From positions 1-18,537 of the forward strand of contig DKLU01000410.1 in NCBI GenBank assembly GCA_002455915.1: a stretch of 18,537 bases of DNA, in the 5' to 3' direction. Of this stretch, positions 1 through 8,075 are shown piece by piece. A model generated the notes under the pieces. It saw only the letters and a list, made by a program, of their open reading frames with translations. It did no database searches and was not told the origin of the DNA. This stretch comes from Chryseobacterium sp. UBA6632. Its GTDB lineage: Bacteria > Bacteroidota > Bacteroidia > Flavobacteriales > Weeksellaceae. The stretch's first letter is position 1, and the number at the start of each line of letters is the position of its first letter. The position numbers were made by a program, and so were the translations under genes.

Positions 1-597
1 TATAACATTTGTTACAAATCTTTGTCCGCGATTACGGGCATTAACCAAATTTGCAAAATATTGGATAATTAAAAATAAAAAATAGTAGTATTTTATTATA
101 GGTGATATGTATACTAAAGCTAAAACTCCCATTACTAACATTAATAAAAAGCTTAGTGAAGTAAGGTCTCTCGCTAATAGAAATGCTCTATGGCTTTCTG
201 TTACAAGTATGTTGGAGGCATTTTGTCTATATATATGATACCAAAGTTTATTCTGCTCTGAAGCTTTACGGGGAAAGATACCGAATTTACTTTTTAGTTT
301 CTTAATATCAATTCTTGAATCCTTTTTACTTAGATCATAAAATGCTCTTGAGCCAGGTAAAGGATCTTTTAATCTCCAAAAAATTATTACTGCTTTTTGA
401 TGGCTAGACAATAACCCATTAAGAAGAAATAATATCACAGGAGCGATACTGGCACCAATTGTTTTAGTCCAAAGAATTATATCAAATTGTTCAACAAATT
501 TTGGAAAACTAATGGTCAGAATAATTATAACATTTGCTGCCAAAAATACCCACAACAAAGTTGTGTTCTTACTTTTTAAATTAACTTCATTTTGCAT
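1..597 (-). CDS. Four-helix membrane protein, C-terminus beyond window edge
   Basis: An open frame runs from an ATG at 597 to the left edge (199 codons, no stop), so the gene is partial here. I see four hydrophobic segments, at about residues 14-31, 40-63, 147-165 and 168-185. A charged loop (about 66-146) lies between helices 2 and 3, with the strings DPLPGSRAFYDL, EQNKLWYHIYRQN and ESHRAFLLARDL; after helix 4 comes a basic stretch, NARNRGQRF. It starts one base after the stop of the E2-E1-JAB gene, so it is almost certainly co-transcribed and probably translationally coupled with it. I do not recognise the family with certainty. The layout recalls the small 2TM/4TM membrane effectors found with CBASS and related immune operons, so a membrane-disrupting effector is a reasonable inference, not an observation. 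The C-terminus is probably close to the edge. Confidence 0.75.
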   Translation of the reverse strand, partial: MQNEVNLKSKNTTLLWVFLAANVIIILTISFPKFVEQFDIILWTKTIGASIAPVILFLLNGLLSSHQKAVIIFWRLKDPLPGSRAFYDLSKKDSRIDIKKLKSKFGIFPRKASEQNKLWYHIYRQNASNILVTESHRAFLLARDLTSLSFLLMLVMGVLALVYISPIIKYYYFLFLIIQYFANLVNARNRGQRFVTNVI

Positions 598-598
598 A

Positions 599-2863
599 TT
601 AAAAAATATATGGGTAAAAGCCATTAGGAGTAATTATAGATAGAAATACTGGTAATGGTGTTTTTAATGATTCTAATTCCATCTTATGCTCTTCAACACG
701 ATGCATATCAGTGGAGCTAAGAAAATCAGGACCTTCTGGGTGTGAATGCCATTCTCCAATATATCCGATCTGACCACCTGTTTTTTTGTTGATTAAATCA
801 ATTTCATTTGACAAATCTTTAAATCCTCTAAGAAAAATTGAAGAATTTCCTTTGCTGTCGGACGGTGCTTCAAGTAGATCTGTTACATAAATAGTTTTTG
901 TTTTATGATTACATTGTCCCAAAAAAACACCTCCTGTTTCCCTTTTTCCTGCTTCATCTGCCTGTTTTTTAACTTGCTCAAGAATTTCATTTTTAAATCT
1001 AATCTCCCAATCACTATTCACAGCAGAATAAACATCAAAGGGTTTAACAGTAATGACTTCTGTTTCTATTGAGTAATCATTTTCGTCATTAATTCTATTT
1101 ATATAAATCTTTCCATCTTGACTGTATGAATTGATTTCCTTTTTCAAAACTGCAGTAAAATAGGCACCATGAGATGCAACTTTTTCATCTGATAAAACTG
1201 TGGTCTCGGAATTACAACCTAGGCCAACTCTCACTAATAAATTATTGGAATTAATATGTTGTTCCCGAGTAAGCCACTCCGAAATTTTCGGTGTAGTAAG
1301 AGCGCTAGAATAAAGATATACTTGGAGATCGTCAATTCTAGGATTTCTATTAGTCCCTTCTTTGAATAATAAACCTCCATTTCCATGATCTGTGATTGAT
1401 GCACTTGCAATTTTACAGTTTGGAAGACTATTTAATACTGAAAGCTTGTTAAAAAATGCTTCTGATGCAGTAAAATCGAACACCCAATCGTATAATTTAA
1501 ATGTTTCTTCTTCATATATACGACCGTCTTTAAATGATGTTCCAGATGATGTATCAATTGATTTACTGGGATATAAATCTATTATTTTTTGTTTTAAAGC
1601 TTCGGCTTTATTTGCACCGATACTCTCGGAAAAAAGCACATGTCTTACAAGATTGTGAGATGAAAAATCATCAGGGTCCAATAAAGTTAGGTTAGTAACT
1701 CCATTTCTAGCAAGATGCATTATCACTTTGGATCCAAGTGCACCACAGCCAAAGACTACACCTCTTTTTAATGTGTTTGTGTAATTTGAAATCTTTTCAG
1801 CTTGTGTTGTCGAAAAAGATTGATTATGTGAAAGTATATTGATTGGGAAATTACTGATAATTTTTCCATCTGCTGTATGATCTGTATTTATATTAAATTC
1901 GAAATTCATCAATTCTAAAACACCTGAATAACCAATCAAAGGTTTGGGACGTCTTATTCCTACAATCACTGGAAATGGAACCATTTTGTAATCAGCAATT
2001 ATTTTTTCTAAATCTTCATGATTGATTTTGTAATTATCACAAAACCGTTTAAAATCCTCCCAGTTTCTTGGTAGATTTATTTCGTACTTTTCGTTAATAT
2101 CTTTTTCTTCATTCCAGATAACGAATGCTAAACGTAATTCACGTTTTGTAATATCATCTATAGTTTTTTCTTGATGTTCTTCAATTTCCTTTGCAATTGA
2201 AGTGAAATTTGAAGGGGTTATTTTTTTAGTGAATTTGTAGACTCGTTTTTCTTCTTGTTTTATCAGTTCAAACTGAACAATTGAAAATTGATTTGTAATG
2301 GGGAAGGGATTATTTTCAATAATAGAATCTACTACAAAATTATAGTCATATAAAATTGTGCTATAGAATCCTTCCAGTCGCATCGGTTCAAATTGATCTC
2401 CATCTTCAGTCAATTCTCCAACTGCTGCTGCTCTGAGCCAATTACTAATACGAATTATGACATCTTCAATTCTTTTATTAGCATACCATTCATCTGTGTC
2501 TTCTCGAACATAGCATATTGCAGGTGGCCGATTATTGTTTGCAACATATAAATGGGCTAAACTATTCTTTGGAAAATCAAGCCTATCTGTGTAAATATTA
2601 GGGCTTTTTTCTGGATATTCCAAAGTATCAAACACAAGTAATATTGGTTCGCTCTGTCTGATATCAATGTTTTCATAAGTTCCTAAACTAGGAAGGTAAA
2701 CACCAATCTCAAAAGGAATGGCAATACTTCGATTTCCCCAATCTAAAATATCAAGATTTCTTCCCGCCAAATGCTCCAGCGAAGCTAGAGAATCCTTTAA
2801 ATAAAGATTCTCTATTTCTCCGGAATATTTTTGCAGAGTACTGCTATATATCATGGCTGCCAT
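599..2863 (-). CDS. E2-E1-JAB fusion protein (Cap2-like conjugation enzyme with C-terminal deconjugase)
   Basis: A 754-residue protein carrying three ubiquitin-pathway activities. Residues ~1-155 look like an E2: RPPAICYV places a candidate catalytic Cys at 117, followed by Trp126 and an amphipathic helix (IEDVIIRISNWLRAAA). Residues ~160-360 are a linker domain. Residues ~365-580 are a ThiF/E1 adenylation domain with the nucleotide loop VVFGCGALGSKV (369-380), the acidic site LLDPDDFSSHNLVRH (394-408), and Cys550 in GLGCNSETT as candidate E1 cysteine. Residues ~610-754 are a JAB metallopeptidase with EWHSHP and SSTD (H706, H708, S716, D719) and a probable catalytic Glu642. From memory, E. 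cloacae Cap2 uses Cys109 and Cys548, a very similar layout, but its JAB (Cap3) is a separate gene; here it is fused. All expected catalytic residues appear present, so the enzyme is probably active. The first 20 bases overlap the upstream MBL gene, suggesting translational coupling; a second ATG at codon 4 is an alternative start. No CD-NTase or ubiquitin-like partner is visible. Confidence 0.9.
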   Translation of the reverse strand: MAAMIYSSTLQKYSGEIENLYLKDSLASLEHLAGRNLDILDWGNRSIAIPFEIGVYLPSLGTYENIDIRQSEPILLVFDTLEYPEKSPNIYTDRLDFPKNSLAHLYVANNNRPPAICYVREDTDEWYANKRIEDVIIRISNWLRAAAVGELTEDGDQFEPMRLEGFYSTILYDYNFVVDSIIENNPFPITNQFSIVQFELIKQEEKRVYKFTKKITPSNFTSIAKEIEEHQEKTIDDITKRELRLAFVIWNEEKDINEKYEINLPRNWEDFKRFCDNYKINHEDLEKIIADYKMVPFPVIVGIRRPKPLIGYSGVLELMNFEFNINTDHTADGKIISNFPINILSHNQSFSTTQAEKISNYTNTLKRGVVFGCGALGSKVIMHLARNGVTNLTLLDPDDFSSHNLVRHVLFSESIGANKAEALKQKIIDLYPSKSIDTSSGTSFKDGRIYEEETFKLYDWVFDFTASEAFFNKLSVLNSLPNCKIASASITDHGNGGLLFKEGTNRNPRIDDLQVYLYSSALTTPKISEWLTREQHINSNNLLVRVGLGCNSETTVLSDEKVASHGAYFTAVLKKEINSYSQDGKIYINRINDENDYSIETEVITVKPFDVYSAVNSDWEIRFKNEILEQVKKQADEAGKRETGGVFLGQCNHKTKTIYVTDLLEAPSDSKGNSSIFLRGFKDLSNEIDLINKKTGGQIGYIGEWHSHPEGPDFLSSTDMHRVEEHKMELESLKTPLPVFLSIITPNGFYPYIF

Positions 2864-4004
2864 ATTTAGATGTAGTATTTACAATTCCTAGTGCTGCAGT
2901 TCCTGCGGCCTTTGCTGTGCCTTCTGATTGCTTAGGTTTAACTATTCCTAAAGATGTAACTTCAAAAATGATAGGTTGAGGAACTTTATTAATAAGTTCG
3001 TACGTAGAAGTGTTTAAATAATTAGTAGAGCCTACTTTTTTTACAAATTCACTTTTTGCCTCATAGTGAGGAGGGTTATCGTCATCATCCAATATTTTCT
3101 TGCTTGAAGCGATAACTTTTGCATTATTTCTTCTGTAATCCAATGCTTCTAAAGAAGTTTTTTTAGGAGTTGGATTTTCGTTTTGAGGACGATCATTAAA
3201 AAATGACCACGAGCAATGATGTGGTGAAAGAAATAAATCCCACTCCAAGGCCTTACTGTTATTATGTTTCTTGGTTTTGTCCAAGATGATATCCCATGAT
3301 GTATGATCGGAGTCTCCTCCGAACATTGCTAATGTTGAAAAGTCTTGCTGATATTCATTGGTTTTAAATCTTGCTTGAAACACGATGCTTGTGGAATTCT
3401 TTTTGTCATCCCCTTCTGATTCCAAATGTTCTTTAAAAGGTGCATGAATAAAAACAGAAAATAATTTTTGGTCTTTATCATTGAAGCGAGAAACGACAGT
3501 GCCAGGAGTAGATCTTAAATGATTTAGGTCTTGGTAATCCTTGTTTCCATCATAACCAATGATTCTAATTCTGTTGCCGGGCTTATCTTTTTGTGGAGAG
3601 CCTTTTCTATGGAGTTCCAATCTTCTTTCAGCTTCTTTTTGATAGGCGTCTTCATCATCATTAGAATGCTCTTCTGCAATCATTGGTGAGAACCACATCG
3701 CATCAACACGAATTAAATTATTCTTTTTATCTTCATCTGAATAATTTCCTGGGTCTCCCTGGTAAAAATGAGTTTTAAATCCTCTGCAATGATCCTGATC
3801 TCCATGAGTTAATATAAAAACATCGACAAACGGAATTCCATTATCCTTTTGAAGATTTTTTAAAAGATCTTTCTTGACATCGAAGATGTCGTCGGCACAA
3901 TTTCTGATATTACAATCTACAATAATAGTTGTTTTGTCTTCGAGAGTGATCAATGAGTTATCGCCGTTTCCTACGGGATAAAATTTTATTGTTGCGTTCT
4001 GCAT
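2844..4004 (-). CDS. ComEC-type metallo-beta-lactamase fold protein, partner of the E2-E1-JAB protein
   Basis: A 386-residue protein without a clear signal peptide or membrane segment, so probably cytosolic. The metal-binding motif is THGDQDHCRG (H67, D69, D71, H72), the HxDxDH form typical of ComEC-like MBL hydrolases rather than the HxHxDH form. Later ligands are likely D231 in MFGGDSDH and H262/H263 in LSPHHCSW. ComEC relatives are nucleases or phosphodiesterases, so a nucleic acid or nucleotide substrate is plausible, but the substrate cannot be read from the sequence. It is the first gene of the apparent three-gene operon and overlaps the E2-E1-JAB gene by 20 bp. From memory, comparative genomics of bacterial E1/E2/JAB proteins has noted MBL neighbours. 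The C-terminal ~30 residues (EGTAKAAGTAALG and beyond) are rich in Gly, Ala, Ser and Thr and look flexible, which matters for the conjugation hypothesis. Start chosen at the ATG at 4004, just before MQNATIKFYPVGNGD. Confidence 0.85.
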   Translation of the reverse strand: MQNATIKFYPVGNGDNSLITLEDKTTIIVDCNIRNCADDIFDVKKDLLKNLQKDNGIPFVDVFILTHGDQDHCRGFKTHFYQGDPGNYSDEDKKNNLIRVDAMWFSPMIAEEHSNDDEDAYQKEAERRLELHRKGSPQKDKPGNRIRIIGYDGNKDYQDLNHLRSTPGTVVSRFNDKDQKLFSVFIHAPFKEHLESEGDDKKNSTSIVFQARFKTNEYQQDFSTLAMFGGDSDHTSWDIILDKTKKHNNSKALEWDLFLSPHHCSWSFFNDRPQNENPTPKKTSLEALDYRRNNAKVIASSKKILDDDDNPPHYEAKSEFVKKVGSTNYLNTSTYELINKVPQPIIFEVTSLGIVKPKQSEGTAKAAGTAALGIVNTTSKYGSHDI

Positions 4005-4148
4005 AAAGTTGTTTTAAACTATTTATAATAATCGATTCCAAAAAAATTCTGCTAGAGATATTAGTAGTGGCAGAGTACACTGCTTAAGGAAATTATTATA
4101 AATGCAGTTCAAACACAATTTTTATTATATTTGTGCGTTATAACAGAA

Positions 4149-4182
4149 CAAATTTAAAATTTCTCTAAGGGGGATTAACAAA
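4149..4182 (-). promoter_or_regulatory. Candidate promoter of the MBL/E2-E1-JAB/TM operon
   Basis: On the minus strand TAAATTTG (4156-4149) matches the Bacteroidota -7 element TAnnTTTG, and TTTG (4182-4179) lies 22 bp upstream as a possible -33 element. It would leave a leader of about 140 bases before the ATG at 4004. The -33 element overlaps the arm of the terminator hairpin of the preceding gene, so this assignment is tentative. The rest of the gap 4005-4239 shows nothing else I can name. Confidence 0.35.
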
Positions 4183-4215
4183 AGTTCAAGGAGGGTCAGA
4201 ATTTCTTGGACTTTT
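4180..4215. terminator. Hairpin terminator after the AAA+/TPR gene
   Basis: Arms AAAAGTTCAAG (4180-4190) and CTTGGACTTTT (4205-4215) pair over 11 bp with one mismatch around a 14-base loop. Both ends finish in A or T runs, so it could stop transcription in either direction. It lies 25 bp downstream of the minus-strand stop at 4240 and separates that gene from the MBL operon. Confidence 0.6.
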
Positions 4216-4239
4216 TATTTTCTAATATTCTATTTCGTA

Positions 4240-6978
4240 CTACTCTAAATTTTCTTTTAAAATTTTTAATTCTTCCTTTAATTCATATATTGTTTCTTTT
4301 AGTTCTTTTCCAGCTCTTAAATATTCGTTAGGGAAATCATCTTTCATATTTTCCATCATAACAAAATATATTGGTTTAAATGAAATTGCTAGATCGTTAA
4401 TCTCTTCGAATAATTTAAATAGTGATTGGGTCTCATTTTTTACTATGAATAGTAAAAAATAGGTTACAAAATCCGCAAATGCTTTGTTGTAAAGTATTTC
4501 ACCTCTTTTTGTATCTATGTTTTTAATAAATTTTCGAATAGGTTCTTTGATAATCTCTATAGACTTTGTCGTCTGCCCATTCCATAAAAGTATTTTGGCA
4601 TGAAGTAATTTTAATTTCAACGATGGTTCTAGGCCATTGTTCATTGCTTTATCAATTAATTGCAATGCATATTCTTTGCGATCATTTCTATATTCATCAA
4701 AAATACTTTCAACCCAACAACCAACGGAGTCAATTTCACCCATTTCAATTGCTTTTTCAAACATTAGATCTGACTTTGCATAATTTTTTTCTGTTGCGTA
4801 AATATGTCCTAACTGATGTGCTGCCTCCGCATTACCGCTTTCAATTCCTTTTTCCAAAGCCTCGATAGCCTTTTCAATGTTGTCCATTTTGGTGAACATC
4901 CTCGCCAATTCCACATACGCATCGTCATTTTCATCTTCTAATGCACTATTAAGTTGTTCTTCTGCCTTCTTAAAATTTGGTCGTGATTTTAAATAATAAA
5001 ACCTACCAAGATTAATTTTACTATGATCTTCTTTTGTTCTATTTGCTGCAATTAGCATTTTTTCTACATCTTTTGTTTTTTTAAGAATTGTGTAAAGTTT
5101 TGCTAATCTTGTATATGGTGTTCCCACTTTTGCTGTTATTGCCTCAGTATAGTATCGGATCGCATTATCAAAGTCACCCATCTCAACATAAATATCACCT
5201 AAAGAAATTAAAGATAATTTGAACTTCATTTCAACAGCTTTTTTATGAAATTCAATTGCTTCTTCATAATTATCATTTGTTTCAAGTGAGAGCTCTCCTA
5301 AGCGAAAGGCTGCATAACCGTGGTTGTTTTTCAACTCCAGACTTAATTTGTAATATTTTTGAGCCTCAATATAATTGTTGTCGTTAAATTCAAACAAGGT
5401 GCCTAATGTAATTGCCATTTGTGCATCATTGTTATTCAAAGACCAAGCTTTTTTGGCAGATTCCATTGCTTTTTCAAATTGATTACTCACTATGTATAAT
5501 GATGTTGCCACGGTGTAAAAAGTTGAATCTTTTACTTCAATATCCTTTAGTAAATTTTCGGCTTCCTCAAATTGATCTTTTTTTAGAAGATCTTTTATTT
5601 TGTTTAAAAGGCCTTTTTCTGAAATTTTTGAATTTTTAAGTAGTTTGTCTGGTAGGACCGAATTCGTTGTTTTGATTAATTCTTCTTTTAAAGTTTCAGA
5701 TACATTTTCGCATGAGAGAAAAGTGTTGCCCATGTCTATAGCGGCGTTTACATCGTAATTGCCTCCTTTTAAATTGCTGATGTGTTTTTTTACTCTTCTG
5801 GTCAATTCGGATTCATCACACCATGCATCAAAGAACCTTACTAGCCATATCACATTATCTTTATCGTTTTTACGTCCAAATCTCATAAGATACCATATGT
5901 TCATAAATCTTTCTTTGATTCTATACATATGATTTTTAGTATTGGTTTGAATCTTTTCAATAAACTGGTTTTTTTCCAGATATGATAAGATCGAAGAAAT
6001 ATTTTTACTTTCTAATCTTGTTTTTTTTGCGATTTCTTTAACAGAGATAGCATCCCATTTTTTTGCTATCGCATCAACCACTTTTTGTTGCTGGGTAGAT
6101 AGCTGATCAAGTTCAGATTTGTATAGTAAAGTCAGGGTATCAATAAGGAGATATAAATCTTTGATTGCTCTTCCATTTTCGTTATCCATAAAAATTTGGA
6201 ATAAATAAGATATTGTTCTTGGGACGCCACCAGTCAATCTACGCAATGCCTCAACTCTGCCAGGATGTTGATCAATTATATTTCTAATCTGCTGTTCTTC
6301 GCCATATTGTTGTCCAATTTTTATTAGCAATTTTTCGCACTCATTTTTATTAAGGCTGTCCAACTCAATAATATTCAGAAAATTAAAATCATCCTTTAAA
6401 AAATCTATATTTCCATCGTTGAAAGTAGTGGAAGTACCGACAACTTTGAAGTTGAAATCGGTTTTTAAAATATTGAAAAGTCTATCTTTTTCTCGATCGG
6501 ATATTTTTTTCAGAAAGAAATTGAAATTCTCAATGAAGAGAATTGCTACTTTATCTTTTTTAACTAAAAAATCTTGCAGAAATTCAAATGATTTCTGTTC
6601 ATAATCTTTATGTTTATCGATAATATTAGAAATGTTATCTGACAGTCCTCTTTGGTGAAATGTATCTTCTAGACTTATAGCAATGCTTTCCCAAAGATTA
6701 GTCAAGTCTGAAAGATTGTATTGCTCCTCGGTAAATAATATGGGAATATATTTATCGCTTAGAGAAGAATCGTCTATAATCTCGTAATTTAATCTGTGAA
6801 TAAGAGTAGTTTTGCCAGCACCCCTTTGTCCGATAATAATTGTGTTTTTTGGCTTCGATCTTTGAAGCAAGTTTTCTTTCAGCAAATCAAATTGATTTGT
6901 TCTAACGACAAATCCCTCAATTAAATTTGCTTTGGATTTTATTCCGGTGTTGTTTCTTAGCAGAATATCTTGATTCAT
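4240..6978 (-). CDS. AAA+/STAND-type ATPase with winged helix and TPR repeats
   Basis: A 912-residue protein. The N-terminal ATPase shows Walker A GQRGAGKTT (50-58), a Walker B-like strand AILFIENFNFF (145-155, with Glu-Asn where Asp-Glu is usual), a polar sensor GTST (181-184) and GGVPRT (250-255), close to archaeal-type ATPases. A winged helix follows (~295-356: VKEIAKKTRLESKNISSILSY), then from about 455 to 790 a long series of TPR/Sel1-like helical pairs (for example EAAHQLGHIYATEKNYAKSD), ending in a charged helix KELKETIYELKEELKILK that may form a coiled coil. This architecture (NTPase, wHTH, TPR sensor array) is used by NLR-like signalling and defence proteins; the TPRs would be the recognition or scaffold part. 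No obvious effector domain is fused, so it may act through a partner or have a regulatory role. It sits between two probable defence loci but has its own promoter and terminator. No relation to AbiEii nucleotidyltransferases is seen. Confidence 0.85.
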   Translation of the reverse strand: MNQDILLRNNTGIKSKANLIEGFVVRTNQFDLLKENLLQRSKPKNTIIIGQRGAGKTTLIHRLNYEIIDDSSLSDKYIPILFTEEQYNLSDLTNLWESIAISLEDTFHQRGLSDNISNIIDKHKDYEQKSFEFLQDFLVKKDKVAILFIENFNFFLKKISDREKDRLFNILKTDFNFKVVGTSTTFNDGNIDFLKDDFNFLNIIELDSLNKNECEKLLIKIGQQYGEEQQIRNIIDQHPGRVEALRRLTGGVPRTISYLFQIFMDNENGRAIKDLYLLIDTLTLLYKSELDQLSTQQQKVVDAIAKKWDAISVKEIAKKTRLESKNISSILSYLEKNQFIEKIQTNTKNHMYRIKERFMNIWYLMRFGRKNDKDNVIWLVRFFDAWCDESELTRRVKKHISNLKGGNYDVNAAIDMGNTFLSCENVSETLKEELIKTTNSVLPDKLLKNSKISEKGLLNKIKDLLKKDQFEEAENLLKDIEVKDSTFYTVATSLYIVSNQFEKAMESAKKAWSLNNNDAQMAITLGTLFEFNDNNYIEAQKYYKLSLELKNNHGYAAFRLGELSLETNDNYEEAIEFHKKAVEMKFKLSLISLGDIYVEMGDFDNAIRYYTEAITAKVGTPYTRLAKLYTILKKTKDVEKMLIAANRTKEDHSKINLGRFYYLKSRPNFKKAEEQLNSALEDENDDAYVELARMFTKMDNIEKAIEALEKGIESGNAEAAHQLGHIYATEKNYAKSDLMFEKAIEMGEIDSVGCWVESIFDEYRNDRKEYALQLIDKAMNNGLEPSLKLKLLHAKILLWNGQTTKSIEIIKEPIRKFIKNIDTKRGEILYNKAFADFVTYFLLFIVKNETQSLFKLFEEINDLAISFKPIYFVMMENMKDDFPNEYLRAGKELKETIYELKEELKILKENLE

Positions 6979-6979
6979 G

Positions 6980-7054
6980 TGACGATTTATTTTTCGTCAA
7001 ATTTACGACAATTTTTTTATCGTCAAAATATTTAACGATTTTTTTATTGTTAAA
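6980..7054. repeat. Three consecutive inverted repeats over the AAA+/TPR promoter
   Basis: Unit 1 is TGACGA...TCGTCA (6980-6999, perfect arms, 8-base loop). Unit 2 is ACGA...TCGT (7005-7023), weaker. Unit 3 is TTTAACGAT...ATTGTTAAA (7031-7054, 9-bp arms with one mismatch). Each has a run of T in the middle. Centres are about 25 and 28 bp apart. Unit 1 overlaps the end of the -7 box and the expected transcription start, unit 2 the spacer, and unit 3 lies upstream of -33, so they could be operators for one repressor. Confidence 0.55.
6998..7027 (-). promoter_or_regulatory. Promoter of the AAA+/TPR gene
   Basis: On the minus strand TTTG (7027-7024), an 18-bp spacer, and TAAATTTG (7005-6998) match both elements of the Bacteroidota sigma-70 promoter. 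The -7 box ends 20 bp before the ATG at 6978, so the leader is very short. Both elements read TTTGACG, giving them a repeated look. Confidence 0.65.
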
Positions 7055-7250
7055 ATTTAGAACCAGCGAATGGTTGTAGGATTTTGAAATTTTAGAATTT
7101 GGATTGACTTCTGTAATGTTTACAAATTTTGTTCTATAATCTACTAATCTATATATAAAATAGACGGAACATTCTATTTATGCGCTGGTGTAAATATGGA
7201 CGAACAAAAAACAACGGGTTAAGCCTTTATACGATTTGATTTAGAGGACG

Positions 7251-8066
7251 TCAGTGTAGTATTGAATTGTCATAAAAAATTTTCCATTTTTTACAGTATT
7301 GTGGATCTGATATTTCATAATCCAGGTAGAAATTAAATGGGCGGTTAAATTGCAGCAGCTCTGAAAAAGATGCTTTTTCATATCCTGAATTTTCTAAGTA
7401 GAACCCTAACGATTGATGGTATGGATAAGCAAATGATAGTTTTTTATAGTAATGGATCAATTTTTCAGGATCTATTAATGTCTTGGCATTTTTAAATGAT
7501 TTCAGTATATTTTTTGATCCTCCGGAATATGATGGGCGTACGGTGACATCTATTAAAGTTTTTTCAATATCTGAAACTTTGAGATTATCTTTGAAAGTAT
7601 TCATATAATCCGGGCTTTGTCCTTTGAGAAAGTTGATAGTGAGATTGTCAAATTTTTTGAAATTCCTTGTCATTCTTTGAGGTTTGCTGAATGCCTTGTC
7701 AATTGTTAACTGTGTTAGATTGGTGGAAGATGGAGATGTGGAGATGTTTTCTTCTGACAGATATATGATTTGCTTTTCTGAATTATCGAGGCCATGAATA
7801 TGCAATGCAGATCGGTGACTGAAATAATAGTATCTTGCATAAGCTAGAGCGATTTCATAATTATTTGCTCTTAAATGTCTAGGTAAGAATATATCTTGGT
7901 GTGAAATATAGAAACGTTCCAGAAGATATTCTCGAATTTCTTTCTTGTATTTTTTTAGCTTACGAAAACTTGCTAAATCGCTTATTAGACCTTCGAGTTC
8001 CTTTTGATTGATAGGTTTGATAATAATGCTTGCCAAATAGGCGTCAATAATATTTGAAAATATCAT
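7251..8066 (-). CDS. AbiEi-family antitoxin/transcriptional regulator, solitary
   Basis: A 271-residue protein with hallmarks I associate with AbiEi-type (COG5340-like) proteins: YYYFSHRSALHIHGL (79-93), a VSDIEKTLID core followed by RPSYSGG (164-183), and HQSLGFYLENSG (217-228). Family members are type IV antitoxins that repress their own operon through inverted repeats and counteract AbiEii nucleotidyltransferase toxins. No AbiEii-like gene is next to it: the downstream gene on the same strand is the AAA+/TPR protein, 272 bp away. It may therefore be an orphan regulator, or act on another toxin. The N-terminal ~60 residues are basic and helical, consistent with DNA binding, but no textbook winged helix stands out. 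The start at 8066 is supported by a promoter and perfect palindrome immediately upstream. The region 7055-7250 after it shows no gene. Confidence 0.75.
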   Translation of the reverse strand: MIFSNIIDAYLASIIIKPINQKELEGLISDLASFRKLKKYKKEIREYLLERFYISHQDIFLPRHLRANNYEIALAYARYYYFSHRSALHIHGLDNSEKQIIYLSEENISTSPSSTNLTQLTIDKAFSKPQRMTRNFKKFDNLTINFLKGQSPDYMNTFKDNLKVSDIEKTLIDVTVRPSYSGGSKNILKSFKNAKTLIDPEKLIHYYKKLSFAYPYHQSLGFYLENSGYEKASFSELLQFNRPFNFYLDYEISDPQYCKKWKIFYDNSILH

Positions 8067-8075
8067 AGTAATACC

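Noticed and set aside
599..4004. Complete CBASS operon
   Set aside because: Cap2-like and JAB parts are present but no CD-NTase is in the window, and the MBL partner is not a usual CBASS gene. A CD-NTase beyond the left edge cannot be excluded.
7218..7224. Integron attC-type core GTTAAGC
   Set aside because: It fits GTTRRRY but no properly spaced partner RYYYAAC with a foldable site is seen, and no integrase is near; chance match.
4240..8066. AbiEi with the AAA+/TPR gene as its toxin (AbiE pair)
   Set aside because: The downstream gene is an ATPase/TPR protein with no nucleotidyltransferase motif, 272 bp away with its own promoter.
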